Of a DNA stretch of 38,804 nucleotides, positions 30,612-38,759 are shown piece after piece. The translations under genes were made by a program, and so were the position numbers. The notes below the pieces were generated by a model. That model searched no databases. It had not been told where the DNA came from and saw only the letters and a program-made list of their open reading frames with translations. Position 1 is the stretch's first letter. Every line of letters begins with the position of its first letter. Where the stretch lies: positions 143,600 to 182,403 of the forward strand of contig NZ_BNBC01000015.1 in the NCBI RefSeq assembly GCF_014654675.1, given 5' to 3'. This DNA comes from Streptomyces spiralis. Its GTDB lineage: Bacteria; Actinomycetota; Actinomycetes; Streptomycetales; Streptomycetaceae.

Positions 30612-30938
30612 ATGACGATTCAGACCGCCAGACTCAGCGACCCGGCCGTCCGCGCCTTCGTCACCGCCGTCAACGCCCATGACCGCGAGGGCTTCATGCA
30701 GATCCTCGCCCCCGGCGCGACCATGGCCGACGACGGCTCCGACCGTGACCTCGCCGAGTGGATCGAGCAGGAGATCTTTTCCACGCACGGCCACATGGAG
30801 GTCGACAACGAGTCCCGGGGCGGCCGGGCCCTCCTCGCCCGCTACAGCAACGACACCTGGGGCGAGATGCGCACCCGGTGGATCTTCACCGTCGCCGACG
30901 ACGGGCGGATCGCCCGGTTCGAGACCGAGCAGGCGTAG
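30612..30938 (+). CDS. NTF2-like (SnoaL-type) protein
   Basis: A 108-residue protein from ATG 30612; the longer frame upstream is intergenic. The fold pattern is typical: VRAFVTAVNAHDREGFMQILAPGATMADDG (14-43), a helix followed by a strand, then WIEQEIF, HGHMEVDNES, LLARYSND and the closing RWIFTVADDGRIARFETEQ. The residues vary widely in this superfamily, so it may be an enzyme (isomerase, cyclase) or a binding protein. It stands alone, with no ribosome site of note. Confidence 0.82.
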   Translation: MTIQTARLSDPAVRAFVTAVNAHDREGFMQILAPGATMADDGSDRDLAEWIEQEIFSTHGHMEVDNESRGGRALLARYSNDTWGEMRTRWIFTVADDGRIARFETEQA

Positions 30939-31035
30939 CGAGCGGGACCGTGTCGGCCGGATCCGCGGATGAGCGAGATGACCGACGCGGCGTCCCTCCT
31001 TTGGTGATCTTTTGATCTCCCTTTGAGGACCCGTC

Positions 31036-32277
31036 GTGCACGGGCCCGGCCTCGCTTTGTACGGTCCCGGAGTGCGCGATTCCACTCAGTCTCCCTCCCC
31101 CCGTCCGTCCCGGCGCGCCCTGCTGGGCCTGGCCGCCGCCGGTCCGCTGGCCCTCTCGGTCGGCGCCGCCCCGGCCTCGGCCGCCGGCACGAGCGTGATC
31201 GGCGGTGCGCGGCTGGCCCGCAGCGGGGTGCAGGCGCAGAGCACCACCGGCCTGCCGCGGAAGCTCACCGCCCGCGCCTGGCTGGTCGCCGACGGGGAGA
31301 GCGGGGAGGTGCTCGCCTCGTACCGCGCGCACGAGCGCCTGGCGCCCGCCTCCACCCTGAAGATGCTGTTCGCGGACACGGTGCTGAAGAAGTTCCCCCG
31401 CTCCGGGCGGCACGAGGTCACCGCCGCCGACCTGGCCGACATTCCCGCCGGTTCCAGCCTCGTCGGCATCCAGCCCGGGATCACCTACACCGTCGAGCAG
31501 TTGTGGCAGGGCGTGTTCCTGCGCTCGGGCAACGACGCGGTGCACGTGCTCGCCCACATGAACGGCGGCGTGGCGAAGACGGTCGCCGAGATGCAGGCCA
31601 CGGCGCAGGACCTCCAGGCCCTGGACACGCACGTGGTCAGCCCGGACGGCTTCGACCACCCGGGCCAGCTGTCCTCGGCGTACGACCTGACCCTGTTCGC
31701 CCGGCACGGGCTGCGGAACGCCGACTTCCGCGGCTACTGCGGCACCCGCACCGCCGACTTCCCGGCGGGCGGCAAGAAGACGTTCCAGATCCAGAACACC
31801 GACCGCCTGCTGACCGGGACGTGGGGCCTGAAGACGTACGACGGCATCATCGGCGTGAAGAACGGCTACACCAGCCACGCCGGCAACACCTTCACCGGTG
31901 CCGCCGTCCGCGGTGGCCGCACCCTGCTGGTCACGGTGATGCACCCCTCGGCCGGTGCCAACGCCGTCTACGAGGAGACCGCCGCCCTGCTCGACTGGGG
32001 CTTCGCGCACGGCGGTTCGGCGCAGGCCGTGGGCACGCTGGTCGAGCCGTTGAGCGAGGGCGGGACGAAGGCGGAGGCCGGCCCGTCCGGCAAGGCCGAC
32101 CCGGCCGGCGTGGGGGCGTCCGGCGCGACGGCGCACGCCGGGCCCTCGACCTGGCGGCTGCTGGAGGGAGCGGGCGGCACGGCCGTGCTGCTCGCGGGCG
32201 GGGCGTGGGCCCTGCGCCGGCGCTGGGCGGCGGCGCAGGCGGCGCGGGCCGACTCGGCGGGCCGCCACCGCCGTTGA
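31036..32277 (+). CDS. D-alanyl-D-alanine carboxypeptidase (PBP5/DacA type)
   Basis: A 413-residue protein. GTG 31036 has GAGGA six bases upstream; GTG 31072 is an alternative with a TACGGT box at a leaderless distance. A signal peptide (RRALLGLAAAGPLALSVGAAPASA, Arg-Arg near 26) is followed by peptidase S11 motifs: S106-T-L-K109, S164-G-N166 and K275-N-G277, where most members have KTG. A C-terminal Ala/Leu membrane segment (about 382-397) is followed by a basic tail, so it is anchored at both ends or at least at the C-terminus. It trims the terminal D-Ala of peptidoglycan stem peptides. A cell-wall role parallels the amidase at 3676. Confidence 0.92.
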   Translation: MHGPGLALYGPGVRDSTQSPSPRPSRRALLGLAAAGPLALSVGAAPASAAGTSVIGGARLARSGVQAQSTTGLPRKLTARAWLVADGESGEVLASYRAHERLAPASTLKMLFADTVLKKFPRSGRHEVTAADLADIPAGSSLVGIQPGITYTVEQLWQGVFLRSGNDAVHVLAHMNGGVAKTVAEMQATAQDLQALDTHVVSPDGFDHPGQLSSAYDLTLFARHGLRNADFRGYCGTRTADFPAGGKKTFQIQNTDRLLTGTWGLKTYDGIIGVKNGYTSHAGNTFTGAAVRGGRTLLVTVMHPSAGANAVYEETAALLDWGFAHGGSAQAVGTLVEPLSEGGTKAEAGPSGKADPAGVGASGATAHAGPSTWRLLEGAGGTAVLLAGGAWALRRRWAAAQAARADSAGRHRR

Positions 32278-32568
32278 GCGATCTGCACAAACGGAATTCA
32301 ACAATCCGCGCCGGGTCGCCCGGTTACCGGCTTATGCTCGACGTCTCCTTCACCAAAGCTTCACAGTTGGGGCGGGGGGATTCCGCTCAGTGGGGCTTCG
32401 GCCGAGCGGGGCTTCCGCCGAGCGGCTTTCGTCGGTCGCGTGCACAGGGCCACATCCAGGGGAGGGGGCGGCAGCCGTTCCACGGCACCGGTAGGGGGGA
32501 CCCCGCGCGGGACCGCGGGGTACACGCCGGTACGTGGAGCGGCTGCCGCGTGCGGGCCCCCGGGGCGC
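32278..32568. other. Gene-free stretch
   Basis: 291 bases between the carboxypeptidase stop and the SDR stop. A 5-bp hairpin (CCGGGTCGCCCGG, 32311-32323) and a TATGCT (32333-32338) are present. A GGGCTTC/GCCGAGCGG motif is repeated at about 32393-32430. A possible GTG frame of about 34 codons starts near 32390 but has little support. I see no gene. Confidence 0.5.
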
Positions 32569-33327
32569 TCAGCCGCGTCCCACGTACGGCATCGCCGTCG
32601 CCAGCACCGTCGCGAACTGCACGTTCGCCTCCAGCGGCAGCTCGGCCATGTGCCGTACCGTGCGCGCCACGTCGGCCACGTCCATCACCGGTTCCGGGGC
32701 CGTCTCGCCGTTCGCCTGGAGCGCGCCCGTCTGCATCCGGGCCGTCATGTCGGTGGCAGCGTTGCCGATGTCGATCTGCCCCACCGCGATGCGGTACGGC
32801 CGCCCGTCGAGCGACAGCGACTTGGTCAGACCGGTCAGCGCGTGCTTGGTGGCGGTGTAGGGCGCCGAGTGCGGCCGGGGTGTGTGCGCCGAGATCGAGC
32901 CGTTGTTGATGATCCGGCCGCCCTGCGGGTCCTGTCCCTTCATCTGCCGGTACGCCGCCTGGGCGCACAGGAACGCCCCGTTGAGGTTGGTGTTCACCAC
33001 GTGCTGCCATGCCTCGTAGGGCAGGTCCTCCACCGGCACACCGCCCGGCCCGAACGTCCCCGCGTTGTTGAACAGCAGGTCGACCCGCCCGAAGCGGTCG
33101 ACGGTGGCGGCGAACAGCGCGGCCACGTCGTCCGGCCGCGCCACATCGGTGCGTACGGCCAGGGAGGCGGCCTCGGGCGCGAGCGCCGCCGTCCCCTCGA
33201 GCGTCTCCACCCGTCGGCCCGCGAGCGCCACGGACCAGCCCGCGCGCAGCAGTTCCACGGCGACGGCCCGCCCGATGCCCGATCCGGCGCCGGTCACCAC
33301 GGCGATCTTCGATGAGGTGTCGGTCAT
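32569..33327 (-). CDS. Short-chain dehydrogenase/reductase (SDR)
   Basis: A 252-residue classical SDR starting at ATG 33327. The cofactor loop is TGAGSGIG (12-19), NNAG is near 84-87, and the catalytic set is Ser in NNGSISAHTP (around 141), then Y157-x-x-x-K in APYTATKHAL (153-162). A basic residue after the second strand (AGRRVETLEG) suggests NADP(H). The C-terminal loop has PLEANVQFATVLATAMPYVGRG. It probably oxidises or reduces a small alcohol or ketone; the substrate is not predictable. It stands alone, with a repeat-rich spacer upstream. Confidence 0.9.
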   Translation of the reverse strand: MTDTSSKIAVVTGAGSGIGRAVAVELLRAGWSVALAGRRVETLEGTAALAPEAASLAVRTDVARPDDVAALFAATVDRFGRVDLLFNNAGTFGPGGVPVEDLPYEAWQHVVNTNLNGAFLCAQAAYRQMKGQDPQGGRIINNGSISAHTPRPHSAPYTATKHALTGLTKSLSLDGRPYRIAVGQIDIGNAATDMTARMQTGALQANGETAPEPVMDVADVARTVRHMAELPLEANVQFATVLATAMPYVGRG

Positions 33328-33380
33328 GGCACCGGAGCGTACGAGGAGCATCCGGCATGCGGAATCCCCTGTCCGCCATA

Positions 33381-33469
33381 CGGATGCGAATGCGGATGCG
33401 GATACGGATGCGCGGCCGACGGGCCGACGGGCCGACGGGCGGACGGGCCGACGAGTGGACGGGCCGACG
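33381..33469. repeat. Hexamer-like and 8-bp tandem repeats between two genes
   Basis: 33381-33412 is a (TGCGGA)-like 6-base repeat with substitutions. 33414-33469 is seven copies of GGCCGACG (copies 4 and 6 are variant). The array lies between the SDR start and the stop of the Gfo/Idh/MocA gene (33476-33478), just past the latter. Short-unit tandem arrays are prone to slippage. Confidence 0.85.
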
Positions 33470-33475
33470 GGCGGG

Positions 33476-34519
33476 TCAGACGAGCGCGGGCTCCGTCGAC
33501 TCCGTGGCCTCCCCCGGATAGCGCACCCCGATCCGCTCCCGGATCGTGTCCAGCGTCCGCATCACCGCCAGGGTGCCGTCCAGCGGCACGACCGGCGACT
33601 CGGTCTCGCCCGCGCGCAGCGCGCGCATCACCTCCAGCGCCTCGTGCCGCAGGGTGGTGCGCGGACCGTCCGCCGGGTCGGCGGTGAACTCCTCCGGGTC
33701 CCGCCCGTCGCGGTGCAGCACGAAGCGCTCCGGGTGGAAGAAGCCCGACGGGATGTCGATACGGCCCTTCGAGCCGGTGACCGAGGCGCCGTTCGCCGTG
33801 CCCCCGGTGATGGAGCAGTGCACCTGGGCCAGCGCGCCGCCGTCCCAGCAGAGCAGGGCGCCCGTCTGCAGGTCGACGCCCTCGGGCGAGAGCACCGCCC
33901 GGGCCGCCACGTCCGACGGCTCACCGAGCAGCAGATGCGCGAACGACACCGGGTAGACGCCGAGGTCGAGCAGGGCCCCGCCGCCCAGCCCGGGGTCGCG
34001 CAGCCGGTGCGAGGGCGGGAACGGCCCGGCCAGCCCGAAGTCGGCCTGCACGGTGCGTACGTCGCCGATCGCCCCGTCGTCGACCAGCGCCTTCAGCCGC
34101 CGTACCAGCGGATTGCAGTACATCCACATGGCCTCCATGAGGAAGCGCCCGTGCTGCCTGGCCAGGGCGACCAGTTCCTCGGCCTCCCGCAGGTTCAGCG
34201 TGAACGGCTTCTCGCACAGCACGTGCCGCCCGGCCTCCAGGCAGAGACCGGCGGCCGCGCGGTGGACCGAGTGCGGGGTGGCGACGTAGACGACGTCGAT
34301 GTCACCGTCCTGTGCGAGCTCCTCCCAGGAGCCGTACGCCCGCTGGATCCCGAACCGTTCGGCGAAGGCCTTCGCCGACTCCGTACGGCGCGAGGCCACC
34401 GCCACGACCTCCGCGTCCGGCAGGTCCACGAGATCCGCGGTGAACGCGGCGGCGATCCCACCGGTCGCCAGAATCCCCCAGCGCACCTTCTCTTCGCTCA
34501 CATTGGATATCCCGGACAT
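33476..34519 (-). CDS. Gfo/Idh/MocA-family oxidoreductase
   Basis: A 347-residue protein; I choose ATG 34519, though GTG 34531 and GTG 34501 (VSEEKVRWGI) are possible. The N-terminal Rossmann fold starts VRWGILATGGIAAAF (about 12-26), then EVVAVASRRTESAKAFAERFG. The family motif CEKPF appears in HVLCEKPFTLN (around 104), and the second domain carries the GGGALLDLGVYPVSFAH block (182-198), with the active-site Asp/His pattern. These enzymes use NAD(P) to oxidise or reduce sugars and inositols. A 45-residue C-terminal region includes GTLAVMRTLDTIRERIG. Substrate unknown. Confidence 0.91.
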   Translation of the reverse strand: MSGISNVSEEKVRWGILATGGIAAAFTADLVDLPDAEVVAVASRRTESAKAFAERFGIQRAYGSWEELAQDGDIDVVYVATPHSVHRAAAGLCLEAGRHVLCEKPFTLNLREAEELVALARQHGRFLMEAMWMYCNPLVRRLKALVDDGAIGDVRTVQADFGLAGPFPPSHRLRDPGLGGGALLDLGVYPVSFAHLLLGEPSDVAARAVLSPEGVDLQTGALLCWDGGALAQVHCSITGGTANGASVTGSKGRIDIPSGFFHPERFVLHRDGRDPEEFTADPADGPRTTLRHEALEVMRALRAGETESPVVPLDGTLAVMRTLDTIRERIGVRYPGEATESTEPALV

Positions 34520-34607
34520 CCCGGACCCCACCCTCGATCATGTGTTCCACGGCACGGCGTACGAGCTGAGAGCATAGGTGGCGGATCAGCCGGAGAGGGA
34601 GGGACAC

Positions 34608-36065
34608 ATGTCCGAGGGAGGGGCGTCGGCGCCGCACGCGCCGAAGGAGTCCATACCGACCGCGCCCACCGCGCCCACCGCGCCCACCGCGCCGGCCGCA
34701 CCGGAGTCGCCACGGACCGCCGTACCGGAGCCGGCACGGACGTCCGCACCGGAGCCCGGACGACGCACCGGCCCGCCCGACCCGGCCCTCCGCCCCGGCG
34801 CCGCCCGCCGCACCGGCCTCCTGGTGACCCTGATCCTCGGCGGCCTGACCGCCACACCCCCGCTCGCGATGGACATGTACCTTCCCTCGCTCCCGGAGGT
34901 CACCCGCTCCCTGCACGCCCCGGCCGCGACCGTCCAGCTCACCCTCACCGCCTGCCTGGCCGGCATGGCGCTCGGGCAGCTGGTCGTCGGCCCGATGAGC
35001 GACCGCTGGGGCCGCAGGCGCCCGCTGCTGGCAGGCCTGGCCGTCTACGTCCTGGCCACCGTCCTGTGCGCGCTCGCGCCGAACGTCGAGGTGCTGGTCG
35101 CCTTCCGGCTGGCGCAGGGTCTGGCGGGCGCGGCCGGCATAGTGATCGCCCGCGCGGTCGTCCGCGACCTGTACGACGGCGTGGCCATGGCCCGGTTCTT
35201 CTCCACGCTGATGCTGATCTCCGGGGTCGCGCCGATCGTGGCGCCGCTGATCGGCGGTCAGATCCTGCGGGTGACGGACTGGCGGGGCGTGTTCGTGGTG
35301 CTCACGGTGGTCGGAGTGCTGCTGGGCGCGGTCGTGTGGACCAAGCTGCCGGAGACCCTGCCGCCCGCCGAACGCCACGGGGGCGGCGTCGGGGAGGCCC
35401 TGCGCTCGATGCGCGGGCTGCTCGCCGACCGCGCCTTCGCCGGGTACATGATCGCGGGCGGCTTCGCCTTCGCCGCGCTGTTCGCCTACATCAGCGCGTC
35501 CCCCTTCGTGATCCAGGAGATCTACGGCGCCTCCCCGCAGACGTTCAGCCTGCTGTTCGGGCTCAACTCGGTCGGGCTGGTCGCCGTCGGCCAGATCAAC
35601 GGCAAGGTGCTGGTCGGCCGGGTCCGGCTGGACCGGGTGCTGGCCGTCGGGCTCACGGTGGTCATCCTGGCGGCGGGCGCGCTGCTGCTGATGGCGACGG
35701 GCGCGTTCGGCGAGGTGGGCCTGGCGCCCGTGGCGGCCGCGCTGTTCGTACTGATGTCCGCGATGGGCGTCACCCTGCCCAACACCCAGGCTCTCGCCCT
35801 GATGCGCACCCGGCACAACGCCGGCTCCGCGTCCGCGCTGCTCGGCACCTCCTCCTTCCTCATCGGCGCGGTGGCCTCCCCGCTCGTCGGGATCGCCGGC
35901 GAGGACACCGCCGTACCCATGGCGGTCGTCCAACTGGCGGCCGCGCTGGTGGCGCTGGCCTGCTTCGTGGGAATGTGCCGACCCGGGAAGGAAGCCATGA
36001 GCGGGGAATCCGTGACTGCGGAGACCGTGAGCGCGAAGACCGTGAGTGCGGGGGAGGAGAGCTGA
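34608..36065 (+). CDS. Bcr/CflA-family multidrug exporter (MFS)
   Basis: A 485-residue protein from ATG 34608, with GGAGGGA upstream. A cytoplasmic low-complexity N-terminus (1-65) includes four Thr-Ala-Pro repeats from a 9-base DNA repeat (34659-34694). Twelve membrane segments follow. The Bcr/CflA signatures are MDMYLPSLPEVTRSL in TM1 and its loop, and GPMSDRWGRRRPLL in motif A, and RAVVRDLYDG after TM5. These pumps export antibiotics such as chloramphenicol or bicyclomycin and some amino acids. The C-terminus is a short Thr/Val/Ser-rich tail. Its stop overlaps the CTG start of the serine hydrolase gene. Confidence 0.92.
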   Translation: MSEGGASAPHAPKESIPTAPTAPTAPTAPAAPESPRTAVPEPARTSAPEPGRRTGPPDPALRPGAARRTGLLVTLILGGLTATPPLAMDMYLPSLPEVTRSLHAPAATVQLTLTACLAGMALGQLVVGPMSDRWGRRRPLLAGLAVYVLATVLCALAPNVEVLVAFRLAQGLAGAAGIVIARAVVRDLYDGVAMARFFSTLMLISGVAPIVAPLIGGQILRVTDWRGVFVVLTVVGVLLGAVVWTKLPETLPPAERHGGGVGEALRSMRGLLADRAFAGYMIAGGFAFAALFAYISASPFVIQEIYGASPQTFSLLFGLNSVGLVAVGQINGKVLVGRVRLDRVLAVGLTVVILAAGALLLMATGAFGEVGLAPVAAALFVLMSAMGVTLPNTQALALMRTRHNAGSASALLGTSSFLIGAVASPLVGIAGEDTAVPMAVVQLAAALVALACFVGMCRPGKEAMSGESVTAETVSAKTVSAGEES

Positions 36066-37192
36066 GCACGCCGAGACTGCGCCGGGACACAGCGGAGAAG
36101 GCCGGACTGGACCCCGCCGAACTGCACCACCTCGTCTCCGAGGTCCGCGCCCTCACCACCGGCGAGCGCCCCTGGACGGCGGGCGCCGTCGTCGTCGCCG
36201 GGCGCGGCCCCGTGATCGCCGTGGCGGAGGCCGCGGGCTGGGCCGTACGGTACGGCTCCTACGACCCCGTGACCGACCGCGGCGTCGAACTGCCGCCCGA
36301 GGCATGGGTGCCGATGACCCTCGACACCCCCTTCGACCTGGCCTCCCTCACCAAACTGTTCACCGCGGCCGCCGCCGTGCAGCAGATCGAGCGGGGCACG
36401 CTGGGGATCGACGCCCGGGTGGGGGCGTATCTGCCGGAGTTCCGCGCCGCCGCCGCGAGCGGCATCACCGTACGGCAGCTGCTCACCCACACCTCCGGGC
36501 TGCGCCCCGAACTGCCGCTGTACGACTGCCCGGACCGGGCGGCCCGGCTGGCGATGCTGCGGGCGGAGCACCCGGTGACCGCGCCCGGCACCTATGTGTA
36601 CTCGGACCTGAACCCGCTCCTGCTCCAGCACGTCCTGGAGCGCGTCACCGGCCGCCCCCTGGACGCGCTGATCCGCGACGGGATCACCCGCCCGCTGGGC
36701 ATGACGTCCACACGCTTCGGGCCGTGCCCCGGCGCGGCGGCCACCGAGGACCAGCGGCGACCGTGGGCCAAGGCGGACCGGGGGATGCTGCGGGGTGAGG
36801 TGCACGACGAGAACGCGTGGGCGCTCGGGGGTGTGGCCGGGCATGCGGGACTGTTCTCCACGGCGGGGGACCTGGCGGTGTTCTGCCGGACGCTGCTGGC
36901 GGGCGGGTCGTACGGGCCCGCCCGGATCCTCGGCACCGACTTCGTCGAGCTGCTGCTGACCCCGCCGGGTCTGGGCTTCGCGGTGGACCAGCCGTGGTTC
37001 ATGGGGGAGCTGGCGGGTGGGGGAGCGGTGGGACACACGGGGTTCACCGGGACGTCGCTGGTCCTGGACCCGGTCACGGACACGTTTCTCGTGCTGCTGG
37101 CCAACACGGTCCATCCGCGCCGCCGCCCACCGGACAGCGGCCCGCGCGCGGCGGCGGCGAGCCGCTTGGCGCGGGCCGTGCGGGGTGCGTGA
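36062..37192 (+). CDS. Serine hydrolase (class C beta-lactamase-like), CTG start
   Basis: A 376-residue protein. CTG at 36062 overlaps the MFS stop (CTGA) and is preceded by GGAGG, whereas no ATG, GTG or TTG lies near the expected N-terminus (LSTPRLRRDT). Beta-lactamase/PBP-fold motifs: S95-L-T-K98 in FDLASLTKLF, Y180-S-D in YVYSDLN, and H325-T-G in GHTGFTG in place of KTG. These fit esterase/DD-peptidase-like members rather than a clear beta-lactamase. There is no signal peptide, so it is probably cytoplasmic. Co-expression with the exporter suggests the two handle a common compound, but this is inference. Confidence 0.88.
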   Translation: MSTPRLRRDTAEKAGLDPAELHHLVSEVRALTTGERPWTAGAVVVAGRGPVIAVAEAAGWAVRYGSYDPVTDRGVELPPEAWVPMTLDTPFDLASLTKLFTAAAAVQQIERGTLGIDARVGAYLPEFRAAAASGITVRQLLTHTSGLRPELPLYDCPDRAARLAMLRAEHPVTAPGTYVYSDLNPLLLQHVLERVTGRPLDALIRDGITRPLGMTSTRFGPCPGAAATEDQRRPWAKADRGMLRGEVHDENAWALGGVAGHAGLFSTAGDLAVFCRTLLAGGSYGPARILGTDFVELLLTPPGLGFAVDQPWFMGELAGGGAVGHTGFTGTSLVLDPVTDTFLVLLANTVHPRRRPPDSGPRAAAASRLARAVRGA

Positions 37193-37274
37193 CCTTGATC
37201 GCGCGGTTCACCGCGCCCCTGCGGCGGGCCGGGTCCCGCCCCCTCGTCCCTCGCGGGCCTGCGAGAATCGAAGG

Positions 37275-38318
37275 GTGAATGACCCCGTTGCCCCCGTTGC
37301 TCGCGTTGCCTCCGATGCACCCGTCGCCCCCGTAGTCCCCGACGTCTCGTCGGCGGAGATGCTTCGTGTTGCTCTTGCCGGGCTGCTCGACGGGCTGCCG
37401 GCGCGGCAGGCGGCGGGGGCCGTGGAGCGGCTGATCGCCAACTACCGGGGGAGCACCCCGACCGACGCGCCGATCCTGCGGGACCGCGCGGACGTGGCCG
37501 CCTACGCCGCGTACCGGATGCCCGCCACCTTCGAGGCGGTGCGCTCCGCGCTGGAGGCGTTCGTGGCGGCCGTACCCGGGTGGGTGCCTGCCGGGCATGT
37601 GGACGTCGGCGGCGGGACGGGCGCCGCGACCTGGGCCGTCGCCGCCACCTGGGAGGGAACCCGGCCGGTCACCGTGCTCGACTGGGCCGAGCCCGCGCTC
37701 GCCCTCGGCCGGGAACTCGCCGCCGCCCACCCCGCCCTGCGCGACGTCCGCTGGCAGCGCGCCCGGATCGGCGCGGCGCTCACCCTCGAACCCACGGACC
37801 TGGTCACCGTCTCCTACGTCCTCAACGAGCTCACCGAGGCCGACCGGGCCGCCGTCGTGGAGGCCGCCGCGGCCGCCGCCCAGGCCGTCGTGGTCGTGGA
37901 AGCGGGCACCCCCGCCGGCTACGCCCGCGTCATCGAGGCGCGTGACCGGCTGATCGCGGCCGGATTCCACATCGCCGCGCCCTGCCCGCACAGCGCCGCC
38001 TGCCCCATCGTGCCCGGCACGGACTGGTGCCACTTCTCGGCCCGGGTCAGCCGCTCCTCCCTGCACCGCCAGGTCAAGGGCGGCTCCCTCGCCTACGAGG
38101 ACGAGAAGTTCAGCTACGTGGCCGCCACCCGCCTCCCGGTCACCCCCGCCCCCGCCCGTGTCGTCCGGCGCCCCCAGATCCGCAAGGGCCAGGTCCTCCT
38201 GGACCTCTGCGAGCCCGACGACCAACTCCGCCGCCGCACGATCACCAAACGCCACGGCGACCTCTACAAGGCGGCCCGCGACACGGACTGGGGCGACCCC
38301 TGGCCCCGGCCCGAGTAG
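37275..38318 (+). CDS. Rsm22-like SAM-dependent methyltransferase
   Basis: A 347-residue protein from GTG 37275, closely preceded by GAAGG. Motif I is VDVGGGTGAATWAV (109-122). Then comes VTVLDWAEPAL, and YVLNELTEADRAAVVEAA (181-198) gives the family NEL block. The C-terminal part has the Rsm22 cysteine set: C237-x5-C243-x8-C252 and C312 in LLDLCEPDD. In mitochondrial homologues (METTL17) four such cysteines hold a 4Fe-4S cluster and the protein aids small-subunit assembly; bacterial function is less clear. The last ~15 residues (ARDTDWGDPWPRPE) recur as degenerate copies downstream. Confidence 0.9.
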   Translation: MNDPVAPVARVASDAPVAPVVPDVSSAEMLRVALAGLLDGLPARQAAGAVERLIANYRGSTPTDAPILRDRADVAAYAAYRMPATFEAVRSALEAFVAAVPGWVPAGHVDVGGGTGAATWAVAATWEGTRPVTVLDWAEPALALGRELAAAHPALRDVRWQRARIGAALTLEPTDLVTVSYVLNELTEADRAAVVEAAAAAAQAVVVVEAGTPAGYARVIEARDRLIAAGFHIAAPCPHSAACPIVPGTDWCHFSARVSRSSLHRQVKGGSLAYEDEKFSYVAATRLPVTPAPARVVRRPQIRKGQVLLDLCEPDDQLRRRTITKRHGDLYKAARDTDWGDPWPRPE

Positions 38319-38640
38319 CAACCAGGCACGGCCCGGACGGTGCGTGGCCGTCACCCGCGGCGCCCCGCGACGCGGACTGGGGGCGACCCCTGCCCCTGGC
38401 CGGACCGGCAACCAGTCACGGCCCGCGCCCGCCCGACGGTACGCGGCCGTCACCTGCGGCGGCTCGCGACGCGGACTGGGGCGAATCCTGGCCCCCGGCC
38501 GGACCGGCAACCAGTCACGACCCGCGTCCGCCCGCCCGACGGTACGCGGCCGTCACCCGCGGCGCCCCGCGACGCAGGCTGCGGGCGACCCCTGCCCCGG
38601 CCGAGTAGTGACCAGCCACGACCCGAGGCCGCCCGACGGC
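38277..38640. repeat. Four degenerate ~90-103-bp tandem copies of the Rsm22 gene's 3' end
   Basis: Copies start at about 38277 (inside the gene), 38366, 38465 and 38568, each beginning CGCGAC. Each has the block for the last coding residues, then CCGG-CACG-CCC-GACGG-TGCG, and GGCCGTCACC. Periods are 89, 99 and 103 bases. Copies 2 and 3 still encode RDADWG in one common frame (but not that of the gene). No gene is recognised after 38318. Confidence 0.85.
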
Positions 38641-38644
38641 GGAA

Positions 38645-38759
38645 GGGGCCGTGGGGGTGCGTCACAGCCCGCCGCGTACTGCGGTCCCTCCTCCGGCCGA
38701 CCCGACTCCTCCGGGCCGTATGTCCGTGTGCGGCGGGCTGGACGCACCACCACGGCCCC
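38645..38759. repeat. 30-bp near-perfect inverted repeat with a 54-base loop
   Basis: 38645-38675 (starts GGGGCCGTGGGGGTGCGTC) matches the reverse complement of 38730-38759 except for one mismatch and a one- or two-base difference near the middle. Between them is a 54-base loop with CTCCTCCGG repeats. A transcript could fold into a very long hairpin. No transposase or target duplication is seen. Confidence 0.8.

Noticed and set aside
29427..31085. A 552-codon leftward frame running into the MazG-like gene
   Set aside because: Upstream of 29831 it overlaps DoxX and other genes in other frames; the family start is at 29831.
33065..37192. A 1375-codon open frame on the plus strand
   Set aside because: Only its last part (36062-37192) is a real gene. 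The rest runs antisense to the SDR and oxidoreductase genes and in the wrong frame through the exporter gene, with Arg/Pro/Gly-rich shadow composition.
38027..38608. A 193-codon frame at the Rsm22 3' end
   Set aside because: Its first part is a shadow of the Rsm22 gene. The rest is the degenerate repeat array. It has no start signal of its own.
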